A DNA stretch of 64,000 nt. Source: Pseudomonas sp. LB-090624. Lineage in GTDB: Bacteria; Pseudomonadota; Gammaproteobacteria; Pseudomonadales; Pseudomonadaceae. Below the pieces are notes generated by a model. That model did not search any database and was not told where the DNA came from. It saw only the letters and a program-made list of their open reading frames with translations. Where the stretch lies: assembly GCF_003205205.1 (NCBI RefSeq), contig NZ_QJRL01000012.1:1-64000 (forward strand), read 5' to 3'. The position numbers and the translations under genes were made by a program. Shown here piece by piece: positions 27,424 through 37,690 of the stretch (position 1 is its first letter; every line of letters begins with the position of its first letter).

Positions 27424-28191
27424 ATGTCCGCGATGCTTGACCACGTGGTTGCCCAGATACTGGTTTTGCAGGTGCGTTTGCTGGCCTGTCGTGAACGCCT
27501 GGCGGCCGATACCGACAGCGAGGCCTTGCACGACCTGCGCATCGCGGTGCGCCGCCTGCGCAGCCTGCTGCGGCCACTGCGCGGGCTGCCGGGGGTGGAG
27601 CAGCTGGAGGATGCCGCGGGCGCGTTGGGGACGCTCACCACCCCGTTGCGTGACCGTGAAGTACTGGCGGCCGAACTGCTGGCCCGCGGTCACGGCGCAG
27701 CGGGGCAGCGTCGGCTGGAAGGGCGTGGCAAGGTTTTCGCCAGTGTCGCTGCCAGTCCGCAGCTGGCGAGGGTGCTGGCGATAGTCGATGCCTTTCCGCT
27801 GTTCCTGCGCGCAGCTGGCCGTGAAGGCCTGGTCAAGTCGCTGGACAAGCGCATCGACAAGCGCCTGGTCAAGCAATGGCGCAAGTTGCGTGACGCCTTG
27901 CAGGACCCCGCCCACGACCGCCACCGCCTGCGCTTGCTGATCAAACGTGCGCGCTATGGCGACGAGGCCTACCCGCAGCTCGATCACGCCGGCAAGAAAC
28001 TGCAACGCCTGCTGAAAAAGGCCCAGGGCGACTTGGGCGACTGGCATGATCGGCTGCAGTGGTTGCTGCAGGCGCGTGAACAGGCCGACCTGGCGCATTG
28101 CAAGGTGGACTGGGAGCGGGAGCTGCACGAGGCCGAGCAGAAGGCAGATGTAACCCTGGATGCCCTGCAGCAGGCGCTGGCAAGGCGCTAG
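27424..28191 (+). CDS. CHAD domain-containing protein
   Basis: This 255-residue protein is a single CHAD domain, a conserved histidine alpha-helical fold. Diagnostic features are EALHDLRIAVRRLRSLLRPL near 37-56, and its second copy in RLRLLIKRARYGDEAYPQL with GDWHDRLQWL. CHAD proteins bind polyphosphate through these Arg/Lys/His faces and are often next to CYTH triphosphatases; no CYTH gene is in this window. AAGGAG precedes the ATG, 14 bp after the lipoprotein gene. Confidence 0.9.
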   Translation: MSAMLDHVVAQILVLQVRLLACRERLAADTDSEALHDLRIAVRRLRSLLRPLRGLPGVEQLEDAAGALGTLTTPLRDREVLAAELLARGHGAAGQRRLEGRGKVFASVAASPQLARVLAIVDAFPLFLRAAGREGLVKSLDKRIDKRLVKQWRKLRDALQDPAHDRHRLRLLIKRARYGDEAYPQLDHAGKKLQRLLKKAQGDLGDWHDRLQWLLQAREQADLAHCKVDWERELHEAEQKADVTLDALQQALARR

Positions 28192-28279
28192 CCCGAAAAA
28201 TGACCGAAATGCGGGCTGATCACCCGGGGTTTGCTGGCTAGGATGGGCAGACCTTTTCGTTGCAGGCAGGAGCCGCTCC

Positions 28280-29077
28280 ATGAATTTCAACCAACTGCTC
28301 GACGCCGTACGGGCCAACCCCGATGCCGTCAGTGTTCCGCCAAGCTGGGCGCAGGGGCGCGCTGCCTTTGGCGGGCTGATGGCGGCCATGGTGTATGAGG
28401 CCATGCGGCTGAAACTCAGCGATAGCCGCCCGGTGCGTTCGCTGGCCATCAGCTTCGTGGCACCGGCCGCTGCGGATGTGCCCATCCGTTTCGAGGTCGA
28501 GGTGCTGCGCGAGGGTAAAGCGGTCAGTACCTTGCTGGGTCGTGCCGTTCAGGAGGGCCAGGTGGTGACCCTGGTGCAAGGCAACTTCGGTGCGGGGCGG
28601 CCTTCGGCAGTAGAGGTGCCGGCTTTACCGGCGATGGACATGAAGGCGCTCGAAGACGCGGCCCCCGAACTGCCCTATATCAAGGGAGTGACCCCGGAAT
28701 TCATGCGCCATGTAGCCTTGCGCTGGGCAGTGGGCGGGTTGCCTTTCACTGGCAATCAGTCGCGCAAGATGGGCGGTTGGGTGCGCCTGCGGGATGTTGC
28801 CGTAGAGCCAGTGAACGAAGCGCACTTGCTTGCCTTGGTCGATGCCTGGCCGCCGAGCCTGATGCCGTTTCTCAAGCAGCCCGCTGCGGGCAGTACATTG
28901 ACCTGGACCATTGAATTTATTCAGCCAACGGCCAAGCTGTCGACGATGGACTGGTGCCGGTATTGCGTAGAGACCGAGCATGCCAGGGACGGTTACGGGC
29001 ATGCCGCTGCCGCGCTGTGGACGGCGCAAGGGGAATTGTTGGCCCTGAGCCGACAGACCGTCACCGTGTTTGCCTGA
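28280..29077 (+). CDS. acyl-CoA thioesterase, double hotdog (TesB/4HBT_3-like)
   Basis: This 265-residue cytosolic protein has two hotdog folds in tandem, an N-terminal one with the AFGGLMAAMVYEAM helix (about 28-41) and a C-terminal one with RDGYGHAAAALWTAQGELLA. The arrangement matches the thioesterase-like superfamily related to TesB, which hydrolyses acyl-CoA. Chain-length preference cannot be read here. AGGAG lies 7 nt before the ATG. It is a single gene. Confidence 0.85.
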   Translation: MNFNQLLDAVRANPDAVSVPPSWAQGRAAFGGLMAAMVYEAMRLKLSDSRPVRSLAISFVAPAAADVPIRFEVEVLREGKAVSTLLGRAVQEGQVVTLVQGNFGAGRPSAVEVPALPAMDMKALEDAAPELPYIKGVTPEFMRHVALRWAVGGLPFTGNQSRKMGGWVRLRDVAVEPVNEAHLLALVDAWPPSLMPFLKQPAAGSTLTWTIEFIQPTAKLSTMDWCRYCVETEHARDGYGHAAAALWTAQGELLALSRQTVTVFA

Positions 29078-29131
29078 TAGGCCTTGGGAGCGCGGCGCGC
29101 TGCTTCCCGACGCAATGCCGCGCCCAAGGCT

Positions 29132-29500
29132 TCAGTGCCGGTGCTTGTGCCGCTCCCGCCAGGCTCTCCACCAGGCCCCGCTCAGGACAAACCGCGGAAA
29201 GGTGATGAATTGTTCGGTCAGCAGCCGCTTTACGGCATCCTGGCGGTTGGCGAATGGCTCGGGCTGTTCGGCTTCCAGGCGGTGACCCTGGCGCTGCAGG
29301 CCCAGGCCGGCAATCACGGAGATGACACCCACCGCGATCTGGCCCAGATCAAGGCCAAACAGGCCGGACAACACCAGTAGTGCGCCGAGGATGAACAACG
29401 GCACGGCAATCAGGTGCAACACCAGGTTGGCCGGGTGGCGGTGGTTATGATGATAGCCGCGCCATTGCCAGGCGGGCAGGTTGGGCAGGCGTTTGCTCAT
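29132..29500 (-). CDS. Mpo1-like (DUF962) membrane protein
   Basis: This 122-residue protein has two or three membrane helices. The N-terminal YHHNHRHPANLVLHLIAVPL block carries the histidines and asparagine conserved in the Mpo1/YGL010w family. Yeast Mpo1 is an Fe2+-dependent dioxygenase of fatty acid alpha-oxidation; whether this copy shares that activity is unknown. I chose the ATG at 29500 because GAGGAA lies 6 nt before it; an ATG two codons earlier is possible. The C-terminus is rich in Arg/His. Confidence 0.8.
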   Translation of the reverse strand: MSKRLPNLPAWQWRGYHHNHRHPANLVLHLIAVPLFILGALLVLSGLFGLDLGQIAVGVISVIAGLGLQRQGHRLEAEQPEPFANRQDAVKRLLTEQFITFPRFVLSGAWWRAWRERHKHRH

Positions 29501-29575
29501 GGGCATTTCCTCATCGTCATGCCCAAAGCTTAGTGCGGCCCCCCTCAGGGGGCCAATCGAGGCTGGCTATGATGA

Positions 29576-31054
29576 CTATAGCTTGAGCTGGCCGATGGCC
29601 TTGCTCAGTTCGCCGGCCAGGGTCGCCAGCTCGCTGCTGGTGGTTGCCGAACCCACGGTTTGCTGCACAGTTTGCTCGGTGACGTCGCGGATGCTCACCA
29701 CCGCGCGATTCATTTCCTCGGCCACCTGGCTTTGCTGCTCGGCTGCCACGGCAATCTGGGTATTGCTTTCGCGCATCTGCGCGACGGCCCCGGTAATTTC
29801 GGCCAGCGCCTCACCGGCTTCCTGTGCCTGGCGCACGCAGTCGTCAGCCTTATATGAGCTTTCCTGCATGAACTCCACTGCATCGCGGGTGCCCGACTGC
29901 AGAGCCGAGACCATGGTCGTGATCTCGTCAGTGGAGGTTTGCACGCGCTTGGCCAGGTTGCGCACCTCATCGGCAACCACGGCAAACCCCCGGCCCAGGT
30001 CGCCAGCGCGCGCCGCTTCGATGGCGGCGTTGAGTGCCAGCAGGTTGGTCTGCTCGGCGATGCTGTGGATTACGCCGACCACGCCGTTGATCTTCTGGCT
30101 GTCTTCGGCCAGCTGGCGAATCATCTCGGCCGTTTGCTGCACGCCGCTGGATAGCCCGGAGATCGACGCCTGCACACGGCTGACCACGTCCTTGCCACTG
30201 CCGGCCAAGGTGTCGGCGGTCTGTGACAAGTCGCGGGTGGCGCCAGCGTGCTGGGCAATGTGGTGCACGGTCGCCGACATCTGGTTGATGGCGGTGGCGG
30301 CCTGGTCGGTCTCGCTTTGCTGCCCGAGCATGCCGTGGCGCACGTCGCTCATGCTGGCGGCCAGGCGCGCAGCGCCCGAGTCCAGCTGTGCAGCGGTATG
30401 GGCGACGGTACTGACCACGCGGTGGTAGGTGGCTTGCATGGCGTTGAAGGCGCCGGCCATCTGGCCGACCTCGTCACCGCAGGCCAGCGGTACGCGGGCG
30501 GCCAGGTCGCCGGTTTTTTCCACGTGCAACATCACATCCTTGAGGGTATTGAGCTGGCTGAGCAGGAACCGGATCAGCAATTGCGAGGCGCCGAGCATGG
30601 CCAGCATCAGGATCAGCACGCAAACGGCATAATTGCTGAAACGGTCGAAGAAAACCTGCCTCAGGCTTGGCGACGGCGCCAGTACGGCCATGTGCTGATC
30701 GCCGACGTTCAGCACGTGTGCGCCACGCAGCGGGTTGTCGCCAAGGATCCACGCGCTTGGCAGCTCGACCCAGCCTTGGGCGCCGCGCAGGCCATCCAGC
30801 GCTTCGCCGGCAAAGGTTGGCGTTTGCCCCGCGGACCATTCGATGACGTTAGCCGGGCGTGGCACTGGCTGCCCGGCTGGCCAGGCGGCCAACAGCTGGG
30901 CTTGCGCGGCGGCCTGCGCCTGCGCCGCCTCGGCACGGGCGGATTGCTCCAGGTGCACGGCATAAAGCACCAGTAGCAAGGTCGTGACAAAGGCCACCGC
31001 GTTGACGGCCCAGAATTTGTACTTCAGGGAAACATTGCTAAGCCAGGCACCCAT
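29576..31054 (-). CDS. methyl-accepting chemotaxis protein with small periplasmic domain
   Basis: This 492-residue chemoreceptor has helix 1 at about 13-33, a short periplasmic region of about 110 residues that I do not recognise, and helix 2 at about 143-165. HAMP follows (about 165-215), then the signalling domain with tip [20 protein letters not shown]. The periplasmic part begins with an Ala/Gln-rich coiled segment ([16 protein letters not shown]). The C-terminus has no CheR pentapeptide. It is a single gene; its ligand is unknown. Confidence 0.92.
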   Translation of the reverse strand: MGAWLSNVSLKYKFWAVNAVAFVTTLLLVLYAVHLEQSARAEAAQAQAAAQAQLLAAWPAGQPVPRPANVIEWSAGQTPTFAGEALDGLRGAQGWVELPSAWILGDNPLRGAHVLNVGDQHMAVLAPSPSLRQVFFDRFSNYAVCVLILMLAMLGASQLLIRFLLSQLNTLKDVMLHVEKTGDLAARVPLACGDEVGQMAGAFNAMQATYHRVVSTVAHTAAQLDSGAARLAASMSDVRHGMLGQQSETDQAATAINQMSATVHHIAQHAGATRDLSQTADTLAGSGKDVVSRVQASISGLSSGVQQTAEMIRQLAEDSQKINGVVGVIHSIAEQTNLLALNAAIEAARAGDLGRGFAVVADEVRNLAKRVQTSTDEITTMVSALQSGTRDAVEFMQESSYKADDCVRQAQEAGEALAEITGAVAQMRESNTQIAVAAEQQSQVAEEMNRAVVSIRDVTEQTVQQTVGSATTSSELATLAGELSKAIGQLKL

Positions 31055-31243
31055 GGGCAGGTCTTCTCTGAGTTGAGCGTAAACAATATTGGCAAGGTGC
31101 CATCATTGTGCCCGCGCAAGCCATGGCTGTTGTTGATGTGTATCAAGGAAATCCTGCCGTCTGTATGGCCCTGTCGCCGGCAGGCCTTGGCAGCGGCGGT
31201 GTACTGTGGCTGCGGGCATACTGGCGATTCGGCCGTTACAGGT

Positions 31244-32140
<897 letters not shown>

Positions 32141-32198
32141 TTATCACTTGGCGGTGCAACCCATGGATGCCGCCCACCGACCATGGACACGTTTTCGC

Positions 32199-33605
32199 AT
32201 GCCGCGATTCTGGCTCACATTCCTGGTGATGTTCGGGCTGGCCTTGTCGGGCCTGGCCTTCGCTCAAGCGCCCGGGCCGCAACAGAATATTCCGCCTGCC
32301 AAGGTCCGTGACCTGCAGCAGATCCGCAGCAGCAAGGTACTGCGCGTGCTGGTCAACCAGAGCCGCAACAGCTCTGGGGAAGTCAAGGGCGAGCCGGTAG
32401 GCATCGAGTACTATCGCCTGCGTGCCCTTGAGCATTACCTGAACGCGCGCAGCGCCGATGACCAGCAAATCCAGCTCAAGCTCATCCCGCGGGCCAAGGA
32501 GCAGCTGCTGGGGGCGCTCGCACGTGGCGAGGGTGACCTGGCGGCGCCAGGCGAGCTGCTTGACCCCGGTACCGTACGCGGCGTGAGCAGCAGTGCGCCG
32601 ATACTCGACCAGGTCCCCTTGGTGCTGGTGGGGCGCAAGGGCGAGCGTAGCTTCAGCAAGGTCGAACAGCTGTCCGGGCGCACAGTGGCATTGACCAGTG
32701 CCAGTGCTGCTGGGCCGTTGATCCTGCAGGCCAACCAGCAACTGGCCTTGCGCAAGCGGCCGCCGATCAAGGTGGAGTGGGTCGACTCGACGCTGGCAGT
32801 GGAGGATGTGCTGGAAATGGTGCAGGCCGGTATCTATCACCTGACGGTGGTCGAGCAGCCGATTGCCCGGCGCTGGGCGCGTGTGATGCCACGCCTGCGC
32901 CTGCACAGCCGGGTGCACCTGGGGGCGCCGCAAGCCATGCGCTGGTATGTGGGGCGTGATGCGCCGCAATTGCTGGCCACGGTCGACCACTTCCTGAAAG
33001 GCTACCGCGCGCCTGACAACCAGGATGCCGCGTTCGAGCGCATCTACCGGCGCCAGTATCGGGTACACAACCCCTTGGCCGGCAAGGACCGCCAGCGCTT
33101 GGTGTCGGTGCGGGCAGTGCTGCAGAAGCATGGCCAGGCGCAACAGATAGACTGGCTCAACCTGGCTGCCCTGGCGTTCAAGGAGTCCACCCTCAACCCG
33201 GCCGCACGGGGCGCTGGCGGCGCCCATGGCCTGATGCAGATTACCCCCTCGGCGGCCCAGCGCGTGGGGGTGAGCAACACCGCCACGGTGGATGGCAATG
33301 TTCAGGCCAGTGCCCGCTACCTGGCGCTGATACGGCGCAAGTTCTTTGCCAGCGCCAAGATCAACGAGCGTGAGCGCATGGCTTTTGTACTGGCAGCCTA
33401 CAATCTCGGCCCCGAGCGGGTCCAGGCCATGCGCGCCGAGGCCCGGCGTCGTGGCCTCAACGGCAACCAGTGGTTCTTCCAGACCGAGCGCATTGCAATG
33501 GAGCAGGTGGGCATGGGGCCGGTCAACTTTGTCAACAGCGTCAACAAGTACTACCTGGCGTTCAACCGCGAGCGTGCGGTGCTGGAGCGTGTGGTTAAAC
33601 GCTGA
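32199..33605 (+). CDS. MltF-like lytic transglycosylase with SBP_bac_3 domain
   Basis: This is about 468 residues with an N-terminal signal peptide (PRFWLTFLVMFGLALSGLAFA). A periplasmic solute-binding-like domain (about 40-265) is followed by a GH23 SLT domain (about 300-440) with the catalytic glutamate in LAALAFKESTLNPAARG, then GAHGLMQITPSAA and FVLAAYNLGPERV. It would cleave the glycan strands of peptidoglycan with 1,6-anhydro product formation. The start is uncertain: ATG 32199 gives a compact signal, and ATG 32163 is possible. This is a paralogue of MltF rather than clearly MltF itself. Confidence 0.85.
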   Translation: MPRFWLTFLVMFGLALSGLAFAQAPGPQQNIPPAKVRDLQQIRSSKVLRVLVNQSRNSSGEVKGEPVGIEYYRLRALEHYLNARSADDQQIQLKLIPRAKEQLLGALARGEGDLAAPGELLDPGTVRGVSSSAPILDQVPLVLVGRKGERSFSKVEQLSGRTVALTSASAAGPLILQANQQLALRKRPPIKVEWVDSTLAVEDVLEMVQAGIYHLTVVEQPIARRWARVMPRLRLHSRVHLGAPQAMRWYVGRDAPQLLATVDHFLKGYRAPDNQDAAFERIYRRQYRVHNPLAGKDRQRLVSVRAVLQKHGQAQQIDWLNLAALAFKESTLNPAARGAGGAHGLMQITPSAAQRVGVSNTATVDGNVQASARYLALIRRKFFASAKINERERMAFVLAAYNLGPERVQAMRAEARRRGLNGNQWFFQTERIAMEQVGMGPVNFVNSVNKYYLAFNRERAVLERVVKR

Positions 33606-33717
33606 CAAATCGATTTTGTCGATTGTTATGTTGGGTTTTTTGCGATTTTCATATCTATTGAATTGATTATGATGGCGCCCATCCCAACACAACTTCTCCG
33701 CTCAAGGACGCTTCGAC

Positions 33718-34155
33718 ATGAACACCACCATCCTCAATGCCCTGTTCTCTACCCGCGCTGGCGCTGGCCTCAGCGTTATCCGTATCCTGGTTGGCATCAT
33801 CTTCATGGCGCACGGTGCGCAAAAACTGTTCGGCCTGTTCGGCGGTTATGGCCTCGAAGGCACCGGCCAGTGGATGGAAAGCATCGGCCTGGCGCCGGGT
33901 TATCTAATGGCCCTGCTGTCTGGCAGCGCGGAATTCTTCGGTGGCCTGGCCCTGGTGGTCGGTCTGCTCGCCCGGCCGGCAGCCCTGGCGCTGACGGTGA
34001 CCCTGGTGGTAGCGATCTTCTCGGTCCACATCGGCAATGGCCTGTTCATGTCGAACAATGGTTATGAATTCGCCCTGGCGCTTCTGGCCGGCACCGTTGC
34101 CGTCATGATCGAAGGCGCTGGCCGGTTCTCGCTGGACCGCCTGATAGCCCGCTGA
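33718..34155 (+). CDS. DoxX-family inner-membrane protein
   Basis: This 145-residue protein has four membrane helices and the DoxX signatures RILVGIIFMAHGAQKLFG (about 22-39) and GSAEFFGGLALVVGLLAR. In other organisms DoxX-like proteins join thiol-stress or quinone-linked complexes; nothing in this context assigns a partner. It is a single gene in an AT-rich upstream context, followed by a long palindrome. Confidence 0.88.
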   Translation: MNTTILNALFSTRAGAGLSVIRILVGIIFMAHGAQKLFGLFGGYGLEGTGQWMESIGLAPGYLMALLSGSAEFFGGLALVVGLLARPAALALTVTLVVAIFSVHIGNGLFMSNNGYEFALALLAGTVAVMIEGAGRFSLDRLIAR

Positions 34156-34167
34156 TACGCCGCCTAG

Positions 34168-34210
34168 GGCAAGATACCAGCCTCAAGCCGATTGAGGCTT
34201 GTATCTTGCC
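34168..34210. repeat. long near-perfect palindrome after the DoxX gene
   Basis: GGCAAGATAC (34168-34177) pairs with GTATCTTGCC (34201-34210), and AGCCTCAA (34179-34186) with TTGAGGCT (34192-34199). That makes 18 paired bases, one mismatch and a 5-nt loop. No T-run follows. It may terminate doxX transcription or be a solitary repeat. Confidence 0.6.
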
Positions 34211-34367
34211 GCTAGTAGCTCTAGCATACCGTCTGCGCCGATTTAAACAGCTACTTGCGGGGCGCAGGAAAGCCCACCTCCGGGTTATCCGAAATACCGC
34301 TAAAGCGCTGGTTCGGTGACGCCTCCCACCGCTGCCCAGCGGGATTCGCGAGGCGGAGAGAAGCTCC

Positions 34368-34676
34368 ATGAGTTGCCCACGTACCAGTGTCTGTTTGAGC
34401 CCTTTGCCTGTATCTCAGGCTCCCCGTACACCGCGCATCCTGCTCGGCGGCCAGCATCAGCCCACTCTTTTGCGTCACCTCGAAGGCCTGTCCCGTCGCA
34501 AGGGGCAGGCGCGTGCCTTTCTGATCCAGTTCGCCGATACCGGCTGCCACCTCGCGCAATATGGCAACGACCGGTTCGACCTGGCCGTGATCCAGGCACC
34601 GTCGTCGGACGAGGCCGCCGCGGTCATCGGCCACCTCACCCGCATCGCGCGCCAGGGCCTCATTACCCGTCGCTGA
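34368..34676 (+). CDS. conserved hypothetical protein upstream of greB
   Basis: This 102-residue cytosolic protein looks like a small alpha/beta fold (TPRILLGGQHQPTLLRHLEG, then AFLIQFADTGCHLAQYGNDRFDLAVIQA), loosely resembling a truncated receiver-like fold but without its phosphorylation residues. GGAGAGA lies about 8 nt before the ATG. greB follows 10 bp later, so the two are probably co-transcribed. Function unknown. Confidence 0.7.
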   Translation: MSCPRTSVCLSPLPVSQAPRTPRILLGGQHQPTLLRHLEGLSRRKGQARAFLIQFADTGCHLAQYGNDRFDLAVIQAPSSDEAAAVIGHLTRIARQGLITRR

Positions 34677-34686
34677 GGAGCGCCCG

Positions 34687-35160
34687 TTGAGCACCAATAT
34701 CATCACCACGGAAGGCCATGAGGCGCTGAAAAAAGAGCTGGATCATCTATGGCGGGTGTATCGCCCGGAAATCACCCAGAAAGTCGCCTGGGCGGCGTCG
34801 CTGGGTGACCGTAGCGAGAACGCTGACTACCAGTACAACAAGAAGCTGTTGCGCGAAATCGATCGCCGGGTCCGTTATCTGCGCAAGCGTCTTGAAGATG
34901 TGAAGGTGGTGGCCTACTCGCCAGAGCAGGAGGGCAAGGTTTTTTTTGGTGCCTGGGTCGAGATCGAGAATGACGAAGGCGAGACCATGAAGTTTCGCAT
35001 CGTCGGTTATGACGAGATCTACGGGCGCAATGACTATATCTCGATCGATTCACCCATGGCCCGCGCCTTGCTGAAGAAGGAGGAGGGCGATGAGGTGGTG
35101 GTGCACACGCCTACCGGTGAAGCGACCTGGTATGTGAGCAGCATCACTTACGCCCAGTGA
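34687..35160 (+). CDS. greB: transcription elongation factor GreB
   Basis: This 157-residue factor rescues backtracked RNA polymerase by inducing transcript cleavage through the secondary channel. The N-terminal coiled coil (EALKKELDHLWRVYRPEI) carries the acidic tip in GDRSENADYQYNKK, and the C-terminal FKBP-like domain carries SPMARALLKKEEGDEV. The start is TTG 34687 with GAGGAG 6 nt upstream, which is unusual but gives the family N-terminus (STNIITTEG). Confidence 0.95.
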   Translation: MSTNIITTEGHEALKKELDHLWRVYRPEITQKVAWAASLGDRSENADYQYNKKLLREIDRRVRYLRKRLEDVKVVAYSPEQEGKVFFGAWVEIENDEGETMKFRIVGYDEIYGRNDYISIDSPMARALLKKEEGDEVVVHTPTGEATWYVSSITYAQ

Positions 35161-35182
35161 ATCGGTCATGCCTGGGTCGGCT

Positions 35183-37690
35183 TCATCCCTCTCGCAGCAC
35201 TGCCAGCGGGCTGGCATTCAGCGCTCGTCGGGTGCCCAGCACGCCGGCCCCCCCCACCAGTAGCGCCCCCGCCAAGGGTAGCACCAGCAACCACGGATGC
35301 GGACTCCACTGCAAAGCGAAGGCATAGCGGTAAAGCACCAGGGTAATCAGCTCACACCCCACGGCCGCCAAAAGCCCGCTGGCGGCGCCAAGCAGACCAA
35401 ACTCGATCCGCCGCGCCCTGACCAGCAGTGGCCGCGCCGCCCCCAGCGCCCGCAGCAGGGCACCTTGGCGGATGCGCTCGTCCAGCGTCGCCTGCAAGCC
35501 GGCGAACAGCACCGCCAGCCCGGCCGCCAGCACGAACAGCAGTACATATTCCACTGCCAGGGTCACTTGGGCGAGGATGCTGCGCAGTTGGTCGAGCAAG
35601 GCATCCACCTGCAGGATGGTCACGGCCGGGAAGGCCCGCGACAGCGCTACTACATCCAGATCATGCCCGGGTGCCAGGTAGAAGCTGGTCAGGTAGGTAG
35701 TCGGCAGCCCCTGCAGCGTGCCGGGCTGGAAGATCATGTAGAAGTTCGGCTGGAAACTGTCCCAGTGCACGCTGCGCAGGCTGCTGACCCTGGCCTGGCG
35801 CTGCTGGCCGCCGATGTCGAAAGTGAGCAGGTCGCCCATGTGCAGCTTCAGGCTTTTGGCCAGTTCTGCCTCCACCGACACGCCGGGTACTTCAGCGTCG
35901 CCGGGTAGCGCTTGCCACCAGTTGCCGGCGGTTAAGGCATTGCCCTCGGGCAATTCGGCGGCCCAGGTCAGGCTGAGGTCGCGCTGGACGGCGCGCTCGC
36001 CGGCCGAATCCTTGCTGACGATCTGCTGTACAGGTTGTTGGTTGACCTGCACCAGGCGCCCGGGCGTTACCGGGTATAGCGGTGCCGCGGTGGCGTTGAC
36101 CTGCTGCAGGTGCTGGGCGAAGGGCTCGCGGTCATCCGGCAGTATGTTCAGGGCGAAATGGTTGGGCGCATCCTTGGGCAGTTGCGCTTGCCAGGTGTCG
36201 AGCAATTCTGCGCGCAGCAGGGCGACCAGGGCCATGGCCAGCAGGATCAGGCCGAAGGCCAGGGCTTGGCCGGCCGCAGCCGTAGGGTGGCGCAGCAGCT
36301 GCCCCAGCCCCAGGCGCCAGGTCAGTGGGGCCCCGGCCAGCAGTTGGCGCAGGCTGCGCAAGCCCAGCAACAGCATGCCGCCGAGCAGCAGCGCAGCAAC
36401 CAGGCCACCACCGAGCAGGGCGAATGTGAGCAGCAGGTCGAGGCTCAGTCGCCACATGATCAGCCCCAGCGCCAGCAAGGCGGCGCCGTACACCAGCCAG
36501 CTGCTCGGGGGGATCGGCAGCAGGTCGCGGCGCAAAACCCGCAGCGGCGGCACCTGGCCCAAGGCCGCGATCGGCGGCAGGGCGAAACCGGCCAACGCCA
36601 CCAGCCCGGTGGCGATGCCCGCCAAGGCCGGCACCACGCCGCCAGCAGGTACCACGCTGGGCAGCAGGCCCTGAAGCAGGCGGAACAGGCCCAGTTGGGC
36701 CAGCCAACCGAGCAAGGCGCCAGCCAGCGCTGCGACCAGGCCCAGCATGGCCAGTTGCACGCAATACAGGCCAAGGGCCTGGCGACGCGACAGCCCCAGG
36801 CAGCGCAGCAGGGCGCTGGCGTCCAGGCGGCGCGCTGCGTAGCGGCTGGCCGACAGGGCAACGGCAACGCCGGCCAGCAGCACGGCCACCAGGCTGGCCA
36901 TGTTCAGGTAGCGTTCGGCCTTGCCCAGGGCGCCGCCGATCTGCTGGTTGCCATCGCGGGTGTCGCGCAGGCGCTGGTTGGCGGCCAGGTCCTTCTCCAC
37001 GGCCTGGCGGTATTGCGCCAGTGCCTCGCTATCGCCCCGCCACAGGTCACGGTAGGTCACCCGGCTGCCCGGCTGGATCACGCCGGTGGCTTGCAGGTCG
37101 GCCAGGTTGATCAGCACCCGTGGGGTGAGGCTGTAGAAATTGTTGGCGCGGTCCGGTTCATAGGTGAGCACGCGGCTCATGCGCAAGGTTTTCATGCCGA
37201 CGTCGATGCTGTCGCCGATCGACAGCCCCAATGCAGCCAGCAGACGTGGCTCGACCCATGCCTCGCCAGGCGCCGGGCCGCCACCCGGGGTTTCTTCGGC
37301 ATAGGGTGCGGGGGCGCTACGTACTTGCCCGCGCAGCGGGTAGGCGCCGTCAGCCGCCTTGACGCTGGACAGCTGGATGCCGTTATCGCCACCGACCACA
37401 CTGGTGAACTCGACCACCTGGGCATGGCGCAAGCCCAGCGTTTTGCCAGCAGCAAGCTGTTGCTCGCGGGCCGGGGCACTGCCCTGCAGTACCAGGTCGG
37501 CGCCGAGGAATTCGCTGGCACGCAGTTGCATGGCGCCGTTGAGGCGGGCGCCGAAATAGCCGATGGCAGTACTGGCCGCTACCGCCACCAGCAGGGCGAA
37601 GAACAGCACACGCACTTCGCTGGCGCGAATGTCGCGCAGTAACTGGCGCAGCGCCAGGCCGCACAGGCGGGACAGCGGCATGTGGGTCAT
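35183..37690 (-). CDS. ybbP: FtsX-family ABC transporter permease (YbbP-like)
   Basis: This 835-residue inner-membrane permease has a first helix (about 28-46), a large periplasmic MacB-PCD-like domain, then two FtsX domains, making about ten helices in all. It matches YbbP-type permeases of the lipoprotein-exporter superfamily, here paired with the YbbA-like ATPase and divergent TesA. Its ATG overlaps the ATPase stop as TGATG, so translation is coupled. Substrate unknown. Its last residues are SPLAVLREG, usual for FtsX proteins. Confidence 0.9.
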   Translation of the reverse strand: MTHMPLSRLCGLALRQLLRDIRASEVRVLFFALLVAVAASTAIGYFGARLNGAMQLRASEFLGADLVLQGSAPAREQQLAAGKTLGLRHAQVVEFTSVVGGDNGIQLSSVKAADGAYPLRGQVRSAPAPYAEETPGGGPAPGEAWVEPRLLAALGLSIGDSIDVGMKTLRMSRVLTYEPDRANNFYSLTPRVLINLADLQATGVIQPGSRVTYRDLWRGDSEALAQYRQAVEKDLAANQRLRDTRDGNQQIGGALGKAERYLNMASLVAVLLAGVAVALSASRYAARRLDASALLRCLGLSRRQALGLYCVQLAMLGLVAALAGALLGWLAQLGLFRLLQGLLPSVVPAGGVVPALAGIATGLVALAGFALPPIAALGQVPPLRVLRRDLLPIPPSSWLVYGAALLALGLIMWRLSLDLLLTFALLGGGLVAALLLGGMLLLGLRSLRQLLAGAPLTWRLGLGQLLRHPTAAAGQALAFGLILLAMALVALLRAELLDTWQAQLPKDAPNHFALNILPDDREPFAQHLQQVNATAAPLYPVTPGRLVQVNQQPVQQIVSKDSAGERAVQRDLSLTWAAELPEGNALTAGNWWQALPGDAEVPGVSVEAELAKSLKLHMGDLLTFDIGGQQRQARVSSLRSVHWDSFQPNFYMIFQPGTLQGLPTTYLTSFYLAPGHDLDVVALSRAFPAVTILQVDALLDQLRSILAQVTLAVEYVLLFVLAAGLAVLFAGLQATLDERIRQGALLRALGAARPLLVRARRIEFGLLGAASGLLAAVGCELITLVLYRYAFALQWSPHPWLLVLPLAGALLVGGAGVLGTRRALNASPLAVLREG

